Positions 16,007 to 24,814 of a stretch of DNA of 38,777 bases are shown one piece after another (positions within the stretch are counted from its first letter, which is position 1; every line of letters begins with the position of its first letter). The notes beneath the pieces are model-generated. The model was not told the origin of the DNA. It ran no database searches and saw nothing but the letters and a program-made list of their open reading frames with translations. Made by a program: the position numbers and the translations under genes. The stretch is from NCBI GenBank assembly GCA_910588535.1, contig CAJUOO010000028.1:1-38777 (forward strand), given 5' to 3'. Source of the stretch: an uncultured Lachnospiraceae bacterium (lineage in GTDB: Bacteria > Bacillota > Clostridia > Lachnospirales > Lachnospiraceae).

Positions 16007-16035
16007 ACTATACTAAATCACTATTCCCATGTCAA
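16007..16035 (-). promoter_or_regulatory. Sigma-A promoter for plsX-acpP-rnc-smc
   Basis: On the minus strand TTGACA (16030-16035), 17 bp, TATAGT (16007-16012), about 50 bases before the plsX ATG. The rest of the 375-base gap 15958-16332 holds the rpmF terminator and no recognisable gene. Confidence 0.75.
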
Positions 16036-16278
16036 GCAAAGATTACTATGTAATAAACTACCCTTATAGAATCTATTACGTTATTATAAAGTATGATTTT
16101 CAAAACCAATCACTGAACAAGGAAATCTGCTGCTTCTGCTCACTTTGCATCCCATACATGATTTATGTGGCATATAATCTTTGTGCAGGGCGTCAATGAG
16201 CAAAATAGGTTACTTTCCCTGCCCGATGAGGAGGAGATGCCGCTTTCGCTGCTACTCTTCCTACGCGCCCCGGCGCAT

Positions 16279-16316
16279 GAAAAAAGAGACATCCCCACTT
16301 CTATGGGCAATGTCCC
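16279..16316 (-). terminator. Intrinsic terminator after rpmF
   Basis: On the minus strand GGACATTGCCCA and TGGGGATGTC pair with an AGAAG-type loop and are followed by CTCTTTTTT (stem arms about 16288-16297 and 16304-16315). It lies 17-54 bases after the rpmF stop. Confidence 0.75.
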
Positions 16317-16332
16317 TTCTCTTTCTTATTTT

Positions 16333-16512
16333 TTAATCAACTGCAATGATCTCTCTCTTATTATAAGAGCCACATGCCTTGCATACTCTGTGAGGCATCA
16401 TCAGCTCGCCGCATTTGCTGCACTTTACTAAATTCGGAGCAGTCATTTTCCAGTTTGCCCTACGGCTGTCTCTTCTTGCTTTTGAAGATTTGTTCTTTGG
16501 ACAGATAGACAT
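16333..16512 (-). CDS. rpmF: 50S ribosomal protein L32
   Basis: A 59-residue protein starting MSICPKNKSSKARRDSRRAN followed by two CxxC pairs (CSKC about 31-34 and CKAC about 44-47) that bind zinc in the C+ form of L32. Read directly from the sequence: ATG at 16510-16512, TAA at 16333-16335. It lies 16 bases after the YceD-family gene, the conserved yceD-rpmF pair, and is followed by a terminator. Confidence 0.95.
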   Translation of the reverse strand: MSICPKNKSSKARRDSRRANWKMTAPNLVKCSKCGELMMPHRVCKACGSYNKREIIAVD

Positions 16513-16528
16513 GGTTTACACCTCCTTG

Positions 16529-17062
16529 TTAGTTTGAATTCTTAAATACATCAAGTATTTTTGCCATTCGTGGATCCAACGACCTTGTATCACAGTCACA
16601 GGTACCATGATTGAGATTTGTCCCACATCTATTACAAATTCCCTTACAGTCTTTCCTGCACAGAATCTTCATAGGCAAGTTCATTAAAATCTCACCGTAG
16701 ACAAAACTGTCTACATCTAAGCTACTTCCACTAATAAAATTCGTCTCATCAAGAGCTTCTATCCTCTGCGCCTCTGTCTCTCCCATATTGAATTCTCGCT
16801 CTGTCTCAATACAAAAGCTCTTCTTCACATCCTCCAGACAACGGTCACAAGGAATTATCAGCGCAAGCTCGATTACCGCCTTCATCAAAAGCTTTTTCTC
16901 TCCGAGATTTGTAAATTCAAAGTGAACTGGCTTTTTGTCCAGAATCGGAAATTCTCTGCCTGCAGTCCTGTATACCTCAGGCTCATAGATTGCATCTATC
17001 TGCCTGTGTTGTCCTTCGTTCGATAGCATCTCTGATAAATTAATCTGCATCATGTTCTCCAA
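16529..17062 (-). CDS. YceD family protein (DUF177)
   Basis: The 177-residue protein is of the DUF177/YceD family, nearly always encoded just before rpmF and linked in the literature to 23S rRNA accumulation. Characteristic residues are IPCDRCLEDVKKSF (about 78-91) and a C-terminal Cys cluster CRKDCKGICNRCGTNL...CDCD, which suggests a zinc site. The exact molecular role is not established. It is separated from ackA by 65 bases. Confidence 0.9.
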   Translation of the reverse strand: MENMMQINLSEMLSNEGQHRQIDAIYEPEVYRTAGREFPILDKKPVHFEFTNLGEKKLLMKAVIELALIIPCDRCLEDVKKSFCIETEREFNMGETEAQRIEALDETNFISGSSLDVDSFVYGEILMNLPMKILCRKDCKGICNRCGTNLNHGTCDCDTRSLDPRMAKILDVFKNSN

Positions 17063-17127
17063 TGGCTACATTTCGCACACTCGTATCATTATACATACAA
17101 GCAGTTCATTTGTCAAGCCCTTTTTCC

Positions 17128-18321
17128 TTATTTCACCAGTGCCAGCGTCTCTCTTGCAATTGCAAGCTCTTCATTCGTAGGGATCACCAACACTTTCACC
17201 TTAGAATCAGGAGTGGAAATTACAATTTCCTTTCCTCTCTGCTTATTTGCCTCCTCGTCTAGCTGTATGCCAAGATAACCAAGATATCCGCAAACTCCCT
17301 TGCGCACACGCCCGTCATTCTCTCCTACGCCTGCTGTAAATACAATTGTGTCCACACCATTCATCGCCGCTGCATATGCTCCAATGTATTTTGCAACCCG
17401 GTAGACAAATACATCAACGGCTGTTTTGGCGTGCTCATTGCCCTCTGCCTCTGCTGTCTCCAGATCACGGAAATCACTGGATGTACCTTTGGAAAGACCA
17501 AATACACCAGACTTTTTATTTAATACATTCATCACACCCGCAATATCAAGATTCTCTTTCTTTGCGATATATTCCATAATCGCCGGATCAATATCACCAG
17601 AACGTGTTCCCATCACAAGACCCTCAAGAGGTGTCAAGCCCATGGACGTATCCACACATTTTCCATTCATCACTGCCGAAAGGCTGGAGCCATTTCCCAG
17701 ATGGCAGACAATTGTCTTTATATCATTATAATCTCTGCCAAGGAACTCTGCTGCTCTCTTTGATACATAGCTGTGGCTGGTTCCGTGGAAACCATATCTT
17801 CTCACCTTATAATTTTCATAATACTCGTATGGAAGACCATATAGATATGCCTCCTTTGGCATAGTCTGATGGAAAGCAGTGTCAAATACACCCACCATAG
17901 GTGTTTCTGGCATCAATTCCTTACATGCGGCGATACCAATTAAATTGGCAGGATTGTGAAGCGGAGCCAGATCATTGCACTCCTCCACAGCCTTTAACAC
18001 CTCTTCTGTCAGCACAACAGAAGAAGCAAACTTCTCTCCGCCGTGTACCACACGGTGCCCAACTGCCCCAACCTCAGAAAGGCTCTTGATCACACCGGTC
18101 TTCTCGTTCATCAATGCTTCCAGCACTAACTGAATCGCTTGCTTATGACTGGGCATAGCTGCGTCCGTCGTCTCCTTCTCGCCGTTTGCCGGCTGATATA
18201 CAAGCCTTCCATCTATGCCAATACGCTCACACAAACCCTTTGCCAGCACATCCTCTGTATCAGAATTAATTAACTGAAACTTTAAGGAAGAGCTTCCACA
18301 GTTGATAACTAATATATTCAT
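17128..18321 (-). CDS. ackA: Acetate kinase
   Basis: The 397-residue enzyme interconverts acetyl-phosphate + ADP and acetate + ATP in mixed-acid fermentation. Landmarks are NCGSSSLKFQL at the N-terminus, HRVVHGGEKF (substrate Arg), DTAFHQTMP, FHGTSHSYVSKRA (catalytic His) and GTRSGDIDPA (catalytic Arg). Full length. It follows pta by 40 bases, with AAAAGGAG before the ATG, so the two are one operon. Confidence 0.97.
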   Translation of the reverse strand: MNILVINCGSSSLKFQLINSDTEDVLAKGLCERIGIDGRLVYQPANGEKETTDAAMPSHKQAIQLVLEALMNEKTGVIKSLSEVGAVGHRVVHGGEKFASSVVLTEEVLKAVEECNDLAPLHNPANLIGIAACKELMPETPMVGVFDTAFHQTMPKEAYLYGLPYEYYENYKVRRYGFHGTSHSYVSKRAAEFLGRDYNDIKTIVCHLGNGSSLSAVMNGKCVDTSMGLTPLEGLVMGTRSGDIDPAIMEYIAKKENLDIAGVMNVLNKKSGVFGLSKGTSSDFRDLETAEAEGNEHAKTAVDVFVYRVAKYIGAYAAAMNGVDTIVFTAGVGENDGRVRKGVCGYLGYLGIQLDEEANKQRGKEIVISTPDSKVKVLVIPTNEELAIARETLALVK

Positions 18322-18361
18322 TGTTCCATTCTCCTTTTCTCTTCACTATGTTTTTGATTCT

Positions 18362-19357
18362 CTACTGTTGCTGTGCCTGCACTGCAGTGATTGCTACAAC
18401 ACCAACGATATCCTCCGCGCTGCACCCTCTGGACAGATCATTGACAGGCTTTGCAATACCCTGTGTGACAGGACCATATGCCTCAGCCTTCGCAAGTCTC
18501 TGCACCAGTTTATATCCGATATTACCTGCATCCAGATCAGGAAATACCAAGACATTCGCCTTGCCCGCCACTTCACTGGAAGGAGCCTTCGAAGCACCCA
18601 CACTAGGAACGATCGCAGCATCAAGCTGCAGCTCACCATCCACTTTCAGATCTGGATAATCTGTCTGTGCAATTCTTGTGGCCTCCACAACCTTATCCAC
18701 ATCTGCATGCTTTGCACTTCCCTTTGAAGAATGGGAAAGCATGGCAACAATCGGCTCCTCGCCAACCAACTGGCTAAAGGTATCTGCGGAAGATTTTGCA
18801 ATCGCTGCCAATTCCTCAGGAGATGGATTCTGATTAAGACCGGAATCTGCAAATACAAAAGTTCCGTTTGCTCCCAATTCACAATCTGGCACAACCATCA
18901 AGAAAAATGCGGAAACAAGCTTTGTCCCCGGCTTTGTCTTGATAATCTGAAGACATGGTCTCAAGGTATCTGCAGTGGAATGACATGCACCAGATACCAT
19001 ACCGTCCGCATCACCGCTCTTGATCATAAGACAGCCATAGTACGCATAATCTTTAAGCATGGTTGCCTTCGCCTGCTCCGGCGTCATTCCCTTTGCCTTG
19101 CGCAGCTCCACAAAGAGATCAATATATTCCTGTGTTTTCTCGTATGTATTTGGATCGATAATCGTCGCACCAGAAATGTCCAGCCCCTTGCTATTTGCCT
19201 CTACTTCCTCAGGAGTTCCAATAATTATCAGATTAGCGATATCCTCCTTCAAAATCACCTCAGCGGCCTCGAATGTTCTTCTATCCATCGACTCCGGTAA
19301 AATAATGGTTTTCTTGTCTGCTTTCGCTCTTGCCTTAATTGTGTCAATAAATCCCAT
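18362..19357 (-). CDS. pta: Phosphate acetyltransferase
   Basis: The 331-residue short (Firmicutes-type) enzyme converts acetyl-CoA and phosphate to acetyl-phosphate and CoA; with AckA it makes one ATP per acetate. Landmarks are IILPESMDRRTFEAAEVIL near the start, SGDADGMVSGACHSTADTLRP, and NVLVFPDLDAGNIGYKLVQRL. It lacks the N-terminal regulatory domain of the long E. coli form. AAAGGAG lies before the ATG and a promoter (-10 at 19452-19457) about 95 bases upstream. Confidence 0.96.
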   Translation of the reverse strand: MGFIDTIKARAKADKKTIILPESMDRRTFEAAEVILKEDIANLIIIGTPEEVEANSKGLDISGATIIDPNTYEKTQEYIDLFVELRKAKGMTPEQAKATMLKDYAYYGCLMIKSGDADGMVSGACHSTADTLRPCLQIIKTKPGTKLVSAFFLMVVPDCELGANGTFVFADSGLNQNPSPEELAAIAKSSADTFSQLVGEEPIVAMLSHSSKGSAKHADVDKVVEATRIAQTDYPDLKVDGELQLDAAIVPSVGASKAPSSEVAGKANVLVFPDLDAGNIGYKLVQRLAKAEAYGPVTQGIAKPVNDLSRGCSAEDIVGVVAITAVQAQQQ

Positions 19358-19451
19358 GATTCTATGACTCCTTTCTTAATCCGTATTATCCTTGGCATGT
19401 CCCAGCTCTGAATCTGCAACGTGACCAGAAGCTAGACACGCACTTATATTT

Positions 19452-19480
19452 ATTATAGCGCGAAAATTTATAGCATACAA
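19452..19480 (-). promoter_or_regulatory. Promoter for pta-ackA
   Basis: On the minus strand TTGTAT (19475-19480), 17 bp, TATAAT (19452-19457), giving a leader of about 90 bases. The repeat composite at 19541-20114 begins only 60 bp upstream of the -35. Confidence 0.6.
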
Positions 19481-19612
19481 GGGTAAATTGAGACATTTTT
19501 TTAATTGTATGCTTTTTTATAAAAATTTTGTTCCAAAAAACTATAACATCTTGTAAACTATATTCTTTATCTGCTGTTTAAAATTTGTTGTATCATTTTC
19601 TGGAAAGATCCA

Positions 19613-19750
19613 CCCAGTGAACTGCTTGTGGTTCTCCGTCACCCCGCTCTCGCTTAGTGAAAAACGCAGCGGACGCTAAGCTCGAAACTACCTCGCTAAG
19701 CGCCGGCGTTTTTCAATAGGTTCCTTGAGGACCACAAGCAGTTCACTGGG
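19613..19750 (+). repeat. Palindromic repeat copy 1
   Basis: Arms CCCAGTGAACTGCTTGTGGT (19613-19632) and its exact complement (19731-19750). The core contains the shared block GTCACCCCGCT...CGCTTAGTGAAAAACGC...GGACGCTAAGC and GCGTTTTTCAATAGGTTCC. Preceded by the shared flank TTGTTGTATCATTTTCTGG. Confidence 0.85.
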
Positions 19751-19926
19751 CTGTTTTTATCAGTTAGGTTAAACACGTTGTAGCTCTGTTTGTACAGTAG
19801 CGATAGAAAGTTTTGTTGCTTTCTTAAAGAAAATTTGATGATTTATGAATACAGACATGCGAAATATAAAATAGAGTTTCAAATATATGAAGAATTGCAG
19901 TATATATGAACGATTCAATAAAAGTA

Positions 19927-20066
19927 GTATAGCCAGTCCGCTGTTTTCCTCAAGGAACCTATTGAAAAACGTCGGTACTTAGCGAGGTTTTCACGAGCTT
20001 AGTATCCGTTACGTTTTTCACTAAGCGAGAGCGGGGTGACGGAGGAAAACAGCGGACTGGCTATAC
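19927..20066 (-). repeat. Palindromic repeat copy 2 (reverse orientation)
   Basis: 25 bp perfect arms at 19927-19951 (beginning GTATAGCCAGTCCGCTG) and 20042-20066. The core is the complement of copy 1's with several differences. The arm sequence is unlike copy 1's but equally self-complementary. Confidence 0.85.
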
Positions 20067-20136
20067 GGACCTTTTCCGAAAATAATAAAAATCTCATCCT
20101 ACAAGATGTTATAGAATATCCCCTTTTCTTTATCCC

Positions 20137-20165
20137 TTTACGAATGTCTCCTTGTGTGATACACT
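20137..20165 (+). promoter_or_regulatory. Extended -10 promoter for tmcAL
   Basis: TTTACG (20137-20142), 17 bp, TACACT (20160-20165) with TGA just before the -10 (extended -10). It lies directly after the repeat composite and 57 bases before the ATG. Confidence 0.55.
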
Positions 20166-20222
20166 GTCTTCATATTATCATATATGCCATATATCCCACA
20201 CCATATTTTCAAGGAGGTTTTT

Positions 20223-21497
20223 ATGAAGGTTGCAGGAATTATTGTTGAATATAATCCATTTCATAATGGTCATGTCCACCATATCAAAAAAACGAGAGAG
20301 CTCACAGGTGCTGATTTTATCGTTGCTGTGATGAGTGGTGATTATGTACAGCGCGGTATGCCCGCAATAATGGATAAATACTTGCGCTGCGAGATGGCTC
20401 TTTCTCAAGGTGCTGATCTGGTGCTGGAACTTCCAGTTGCCTATTCCACAGCAAGTGCGGAATCCTTTGCCATGGGAGCTGTCTCGCTGATTGACAATCT
20501 AGGTGTGGCAGATTCCATCTGCTTTGGCAGCGAATGTGGAGACATCGGGCTTTTATCCTACCTTGCCGGACATCTTAAAGAAGAATCTCCTGCCTTTCAA
20601 GAAGCAATTCAAAGAGAGCTCTCATCTGGACAGCCCTATCCCGCCGCGAGAGAACGCGCCATCGCAAGCTGCCGCGATCTGCCCGGAGGACTGTCTCCTG
20701 CGGAAGAATTGACCTGTGATGATCTGTCTGCTCTTCTCAGCGAACCAAACAATATATTAGCACTAGAATATCTTAAATCTTTAAAACGTAGATCCAGCTC
20801 TCTCACTCCCATCACAATAAAAAGAGAGGGTTCAGGCTATCATGATCTTACTGTCAATAAAGAGCTTGCTTCTGCCTCAAGTATACGTGCACTCTACCAA
20901 AGCGATGATCTCTCTGCTCTTGATAACCTTGTACCTTCTTCTGTTCTTTCCATATTAAATAGAGAATATCAAAAACGTTTCCCGATATTCCCCAATGATT
21001 TCTCCATATGTCTATACTACCGCCTGCTCCTTGAAAAAGATCGCAATATCTCTCTTCTTCAATATCAGGATGTTTCTTCTGATATGGGCAAACGCATCTA
21101 CAATGAACTGGATTCCTTCCGATGCTATGAAGAGTTTGCAAAACATATAAAGACAAAACAGTATACTCTGACACGCATTAACCGAAGCCTTCTGCATATC
21201 CTGCTCAATATCAAAGCCAGAGACTATCAATTTTACTCTCAGCACGACTTTACTCCCTATGCCAGAGTGCTGGGCTTTCGAAAAGACTCCTCTGAGCTTC
21301 TCTCCGCCATAAAGAAAAATTCCTCCATCCCGCTTATCACAAAGCTTGCAGATGCTGAGAAAAATCTAAATACCTGCGGGAAGAAAATGATCTGGCAAGA
21401 TATTCTCGCCGCAAACTTATATAGAAAAATTCAAGAAGAGAAATTCCACACAGAACTCCCCAATGAATACACAGAAGGGCTGCGGATCGTTCCGTAG
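20223..21497 (+). CDS. tmcAL: tRNA(Met) cytidine acetate ligase (TmcAL, formerly YlbM)
   Basis: The 424-residue nucleotidyltransferase-fold enzyme uses acetate and ATP to form N4-acetylcytidine at the wobble position of elongator tRNA-Met. The N-terminus VAGIIVEYNPFHNGHVHHI holds the adenylate-binding HxGH motif; MSGDYVQRGMPAIMDKYLR and CFGSECGDI are also family landmarks. Start 20223 is chosen because AAGGAGG lies 6 bases upstream. It is transcribed away from pta-ackA, whose product acetate is its substrate. A stem overlaps the stop codon (21477-21500). Confidence 0.93.
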   Translation: MKVAGIIVEYNPFHNGHVHHIKKTRELTGADFIVAVMSGDYVQRGMPAIMDKYLRCEMALSQGADLVLELPVAYSTASAESFAMGAVSLIDNLGVADSICFGSECGDIGLLSYLAGHLKEESPAFQEAIQRELSSGQPYPAARERAIASCRDLPGGLSPAEELTCDDLSALLSEPNNILALEYLKSLKRRSSSLTPITIKREGSGYHDLTVNKELASASSIRALYQSDDLSALDNLVPSSVLSILNREYQKRFPIFPNDFSICLYYRLLLEKDRNISLLQYQDVSSDMGKRIYNELDSFRCYEEFAKHIKTKQYTLTRINRSLLHILLNIKARDYQFYSQHDFTPYARVLGFRKDSSELLSAIKKNSSIPLITKLADAEKNLNTCGKKMIWQDILAANLYRKIQEEKFHTELPNEYTEGLRIVP

Positions 21498-21608
21498 CCC
21501 TTCCAAGGGACTGTCACATTAAGAAAAGTATATACAAGCTATTGTATGACAATTCCGCATTTTATACTCTATCTCGTATAATCAATGCTTATTGTGACAG
21601 CTTTTTTC
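21477..21608 (+). terminator. Hairpins at the end of tmcAL, probable terminator
   Basis: A compact stem GGGCTGCGGA/TCCGTAGCCC (21477-21500) overlaps the stop codon but has no T-run. CTGTCACA (21511-21518) pairs with TGTGACAG (21593-21600), which is followed by CTTTTTT, over a long 74-base loop. One or both probably end tmcAL transcription; the loop length keeps confidence moderate. Confidence 0.4.
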
Positions 21609-21624
21609 TTATTCTTAGAAAAAT

Positions 21625-23910
21625 TTATATCTTAAATACATTGATCGCCTTCTCAAGTTCCACAGAGCGCTGCTCCAGCTCCTTAGAAGCTTCCTTTAGA
21701 TTATCCACCACAGCAAGCTGACTCACCACAGAGTCTGTCACAACCAGAGCCGATGCTGCTGTCTCCTCAGAAGTCGCAGAGATACTCTCAATCGCATGAA
21801 GCGTATCGCGCCGCTCCTCCTCCATGCTGGACACGCTCTGTCCAATTCCCTGAAGACTTGTCACAAGTGTCTCCACACCAGTGTTCATGCTACTAAATGC
21901 TTCGATTGTCTTATTTACAATGCCGGTCTGCCCGCTCACAATCTCCTCTGCTTCCTTTACCGTGCCCACTGTTCCCTTTGTCTGCTCAATAATCTCCTTT
22001 ACGACCTTTTGAATCTCATTTGCCGCATTCATAGAACCGTCCGCCAACTTTCGGATCTCCTCCGCAACCACAGCAAAACCACGGCCTGCGTCTCCTGCCC
22101 TCGCCGCCTCAATGGACGCATTGAGCGAAAGCAAGCTGGTCTCCTCAGAGATCTCGTTAATCACATCGATAAATTTCACAATAGACGCTGATTTTTCCTC
22201 CAATATGCGAATATTCTCCACGACCTTCTTCGTGATCGCTGAGGTAGATGCGGAACGTTTTGACAACTCATCCATCGTGCCAATTCCATTTTGAATCATG
22301 GTTTTTGTATTATCCGCAATCTCCACTATCTCACCGACATCCTTACTCACTACCTGAATTTTTTTGGAAAGCTCATCCATCTGCTCCAGACAATTCTGTG
22401 CGTCCTCCGCCTGCTGAGAAATTCCCTGTTCAATCTCAGTCACCGCTGTGGATATGCTTATACCACATTTTTCCATAGCGGCCGTCGCCTCCGTCACATT
22501 GTGCATGGAACCCTCCACTTTCCGTGAGGTATCTTTCACATTGACAATCAAGCCACGAGTATTATCAATCATATCTCCCACATTGCCCGCCAAAACAGCA
22601 AATTCATCCCGCTGTCTGATATCCATTATCACGGTCAAATCACCCTCAGCAACTCTGTGAAGTTTGCCGCTAATCACCTTGATCGCCTTTCCTATGTTTC
22701 CAGCCACGAAGAATCCATCCACCAGCGCCACCAGCACAGCCACAATAATAAACAGAATCGTCACCGTGCGAATATCCTTGGCACTGCTATTGATCAGAGA
22801 GCGCGGAACCAAACCACATATCATCGCCCCATTGACCCCGCTCTGGCTCACCATAAATAGATAGTCCTCTCCATCAAAAGTGACATATTTGGTAAAATCC
22901 ATATTATCATTTTCTTTGGATATATGTGAGCCAAGTCCCTCCAAAGCCTCAGCAAAGTAATCCTGCTTGACAAAGGAAAAACCATCTGCCTTTCCATCTT
23001 CCATAGTGTCAATAATAACCTCATAGCCATCCGCTGTCACAAATGCAGAGATTGTTCCATCTCCCAGATCCAAATTATGTAAAATAGCTTCAATGGCCTC
23101 CTTGCTCAGATCAATTACCGCACAGGCAGCCTGATTCGAATAAATACGAAGATATGAACAAGCGTATTTTTCCTTGTTAAGCCCCATCAGCTTATCAAGC
23201 TCCGCGTGCTCACCCACCCACACGCCATTTGTGAGACCTAGAAGCCTTGATCCCTCCTCTGTCTTCATCCACTCGTCAAATACACCCGTGTCACCATCAC
23301 CTGCCATCACAGTAGAGATGTTTTTTACATTGGGCTTTGTCACCAGATGCATGCCCTGTATAAATTCATTTGCTACCTGCTTTGCTGTGAGGTTGGTCTT
23401 TGTCGTACTGATAAGCGTTAAAATCTCTGACTGCTTGTTGAGTCCCAGCACATATTTAGACAGATTCTTATCTACATACAGCTGAAGTGCCTCAGATTCC
23501 AGCGATGTAAATCCAAAATCAAGATATTGTACTGCCATATTCATCGATCGCACCGTCGCACTTTCATAATTGTCGCTCATGCCGCTCGCTGCCTTCTGAT
23601 AAGCGACCGTTCCGACCAATATAACGCAGAGAACCGGAAGGGCAAACCCTCCGTACAGTTTCATCTTAATACCAAAAATAGTCTTTTTCCTCTTGACCTT
23701 CTTCTTGATCTTATCCAGATTCTCTTTGTCAAGCGTTTCCTCCAGCTTTAAAGCTATCCCCTTCTCCACCTGCTTTAGCTTCCTTCTAGACAGCTTTTCT
23801 TCCCCCTTTTGACTAGAACTCGCCTTACCAGACATTCCGCCAGATTCGCGAACACCCATATTACTTGAGCCGCTTTTAGATAGATTATTATTGGTTCCCT
23901 TCCTGAACAT
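21625..23910 (-). CDS. Methyl-accepting chemotaxis protein with long cytoplasmic N-terminal extension
   Basis: The 761-residue receptor has an 83-residue Ser/Lys-rich N-terminal extension, TM1 at ~86-105, an extracytoplasmic sensor domain of about 280 residues (Cache-like by length and by a second region DGTISAFVTADGYEVIIDT), TM2 at about 390-412, a HAMP domain, and the signalling hairpin whose tip reads EISEETSLLSLNASIEAARAG. It should signal to CheA/CheW, none of which are nearby. The extension before TM1 is unusual, since most such receptors begin within 10-15 residues of TM1. An extended -10 (TGATATAAT, 24044-24049) lies upstream. Confidence 0.92.
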   Translation of the reverse strand: MFRKGTNNNLSKSGSSNMGVRESGGMSGKASSSQKGEEKLSRRKLKQVEKGIALKLEETLDKENLDKIKKKVKRKKTIFGIKMKLYGGFALPVLCVILVGTVAYQKAASGMSDNYESATVRSMNMAVQYLDFGFTSLESEALQLYVDKNLSKYVLGLNKQSEILTLISTTKTNLTAKQVANEFIQGMHLVTKPNVKNISTVMAGDGDTGVFDEWMKTEEGSRLLGLTNGVWVGEHAELDKLMGLNKEKYACSYLRIYSNQAACAVIDLSKEAIEAILHNLDLGDGTISAFVTADGYEVIIDTMEDGKADGFSFVKQDYFAEALEGLGSHISKENDNMDFTKYVTFDGEDYLFMVSQSGVNGAMICGLVPRSLINSSAKDIRTVTILFIIVAVLVALVDGFFVAGNIGKAIKVISGKLHRVAEGDLTVIMDIRQRDEFAVLAGNVGDMIDNTRGLIVNVKDTSRKVEGSMHNVTEATAAMEKCGISISTAVTEIEQGISQQAEDAQNCLEQMDELSKKIQVVSKDVGEIVEIADNTKTMIQNGIGTMDELSKRSASTSAITKKVVENIRILEEKSASIVKFIDVINEISEETSLLSLNASIEAARAGDAGRGFAVVAEEIRKLADGSMNAANEIQKVVKEIIEQTKGTVGTVKEAEEIVSGQTGIVNKTIEAFSSMNTGVETLVTSLQGIGQSVSSMEEERRDTLHAIESISATSEETAASALVVTDSVVSQLAVVDNLKEASKELEQRSVELEKAINVFKI

Positions 23911-24043
23911 ATGACATGGCCTTCCTTTCTCGATTGTTAAGCCGCAGTCTCAGCCATACCACAAAAATGCTATCTGGAGCTGCCGCATCGTTTCTTACCA
24001 CTCTCCATAACTGTCTTCGTCAAGACATATTCCCCTTTTCTTT

Positions 24044-24049
24044 ATTATA
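24044..24049 (-). promoter_or_regulatory. Extended -10 element upstream of the chemoreceptor gene
   Basis: TATAAT preceded by TGA on the minus strand; no clear -35. The RNA would carry a leader of about 130 bases. No sigma-28 type box is seen. Confidence 0.4.
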
Positions 24050-24124
24050 TCACAAATAATTTTTTCCGTATACCTAAATTTTCTGAATTCTGTGAAACTC
24101 GTTTCTATTTTGATCCATATCATT

Positions 24125-24814
24125 CTATCCTATATCATTCATTCGATAGCCAACTCCACTTTCTGTAAAAATATATTGGGGTTCCGCTGGATTCTTCTCC
24201 AATTTTCTTCTAATATTCACCATATTGACCCGCAAGATCCGATTATTATTGTCGGCATAGGGACCCCAGATCTCTTTTATGAGCTGATCATACGTCATCA
24301 CCTTTCCTGCATTTTGAGCAAGCAACACCACTATCTTATACTCAATCTGTGTCAAATGAACCGCCCTCTCTCCCACCTTCACTTGGTGGTTCTCAAAATC
24401 AATCGTCAGATCCCCAACTGTAAAGCTTTTTGTATTTCTGGCGGGCGATATATGGCGAAGCGCCGTGCGAATCCTCGCCAACAGCTCCCCTGTGCTAAAT
24501 GGTTTCGTAATATAATCATCTGCCCCACAATCAAGCGCATCTATTTTATCCCTCTCCTGCGTCCTTGCTGACAAAACAATCACAGGAATTGCGCTCCACT
24601 CTCTCAGTGCCCGAATCACCTCATTTCCATCCATATCTGGCAAACCCAGATCAAGCAGAATCACGCTCGGACAATAGGAGGCCGCCATCATAAGTCCCTC
24701 TTTTCCGGTACGACAGCTTATAGCACGATAGCCGTGGTTAGCAAGAACAGAGGTGAGAACATTCACTATGCTCTGCTCGTCCTCAATAATCAATATCTGT
24801 ATTTTTTGACCCAT
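24125..24814 (-). CDS. KdpE-like OmpR/PhoB family response regulator
   Basis: 229 residues. The receiver domain (about 1-115) has the acidic pair EDE, the phosphoacceptor Asp in ILLDLGLPDMDG and the Lys in DDYITKPF. The winged-helix domain (about 130-225) includes HLTQIEYKIVVLLAQNAGKVMTYDQLI and VNIRRKLE. Among families it looks closest to KdpE. Start 24814 is chosen since GGAGG lies 9 bases before it. The coding region overlaps the kinase gene by 32 bases. kdpFABC is not in the window, so the target may be another potassium system or unrelated. Confidence 0.85.
   Translation of the reverse strand: MGQKIQILIIEDEQSIVNVLTSVLANHGYRAISCRTGKEGLMMAASYCPSVILLDLGLPDMDGNEVIRALREWSAIPVIVLSARTQERDKIDALDCGADDYITKPFSTGELLARIRTALRHISPARNTKSFTVGDLTIDFENHQVKVGERAVHLTQIEYKIVVLLAQNAGKVMTYDQLIKEIWGPYADNNNRILRVNMVNIRRKLEKNPAEPQYIFTESGVGYRMNDIG

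Larger units (their letters stand above)
19541..20114. mobile_element. Repeat composite (MITE-like) with perfect 15 bp terminal inverted repeats
   Basis: CTATAACATCTTGTA at 19541-19555 and its exact complement TACAAGATGTTATAG at 20100-20114 bound a 574 bp non-coding block. Inside are palindromic repeat copy 1 (19613-19750), an AT-rich spacer, and copy 2 (19927-20066) in the opposite orientation. No transposase is encoded. The layout fits a non-autonomous element mobilised in trans, or a structural intergenic repeat. No obvious target-site duplication was identified. Confidence 0.6.

Noticed and set aside
16040..16278. A gene between rpmF and plsX
   Set aside because: No frame with a start, ribosome site or recognisable motif; only the promoter and terminator are supported.
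18731..19300. 189-codon plus-strand frame opposite pta
   Set aside because: Antisense shadow of a clearly conserved enzyme; Cys/Arg/Leu-rich composition and no ribosome site.
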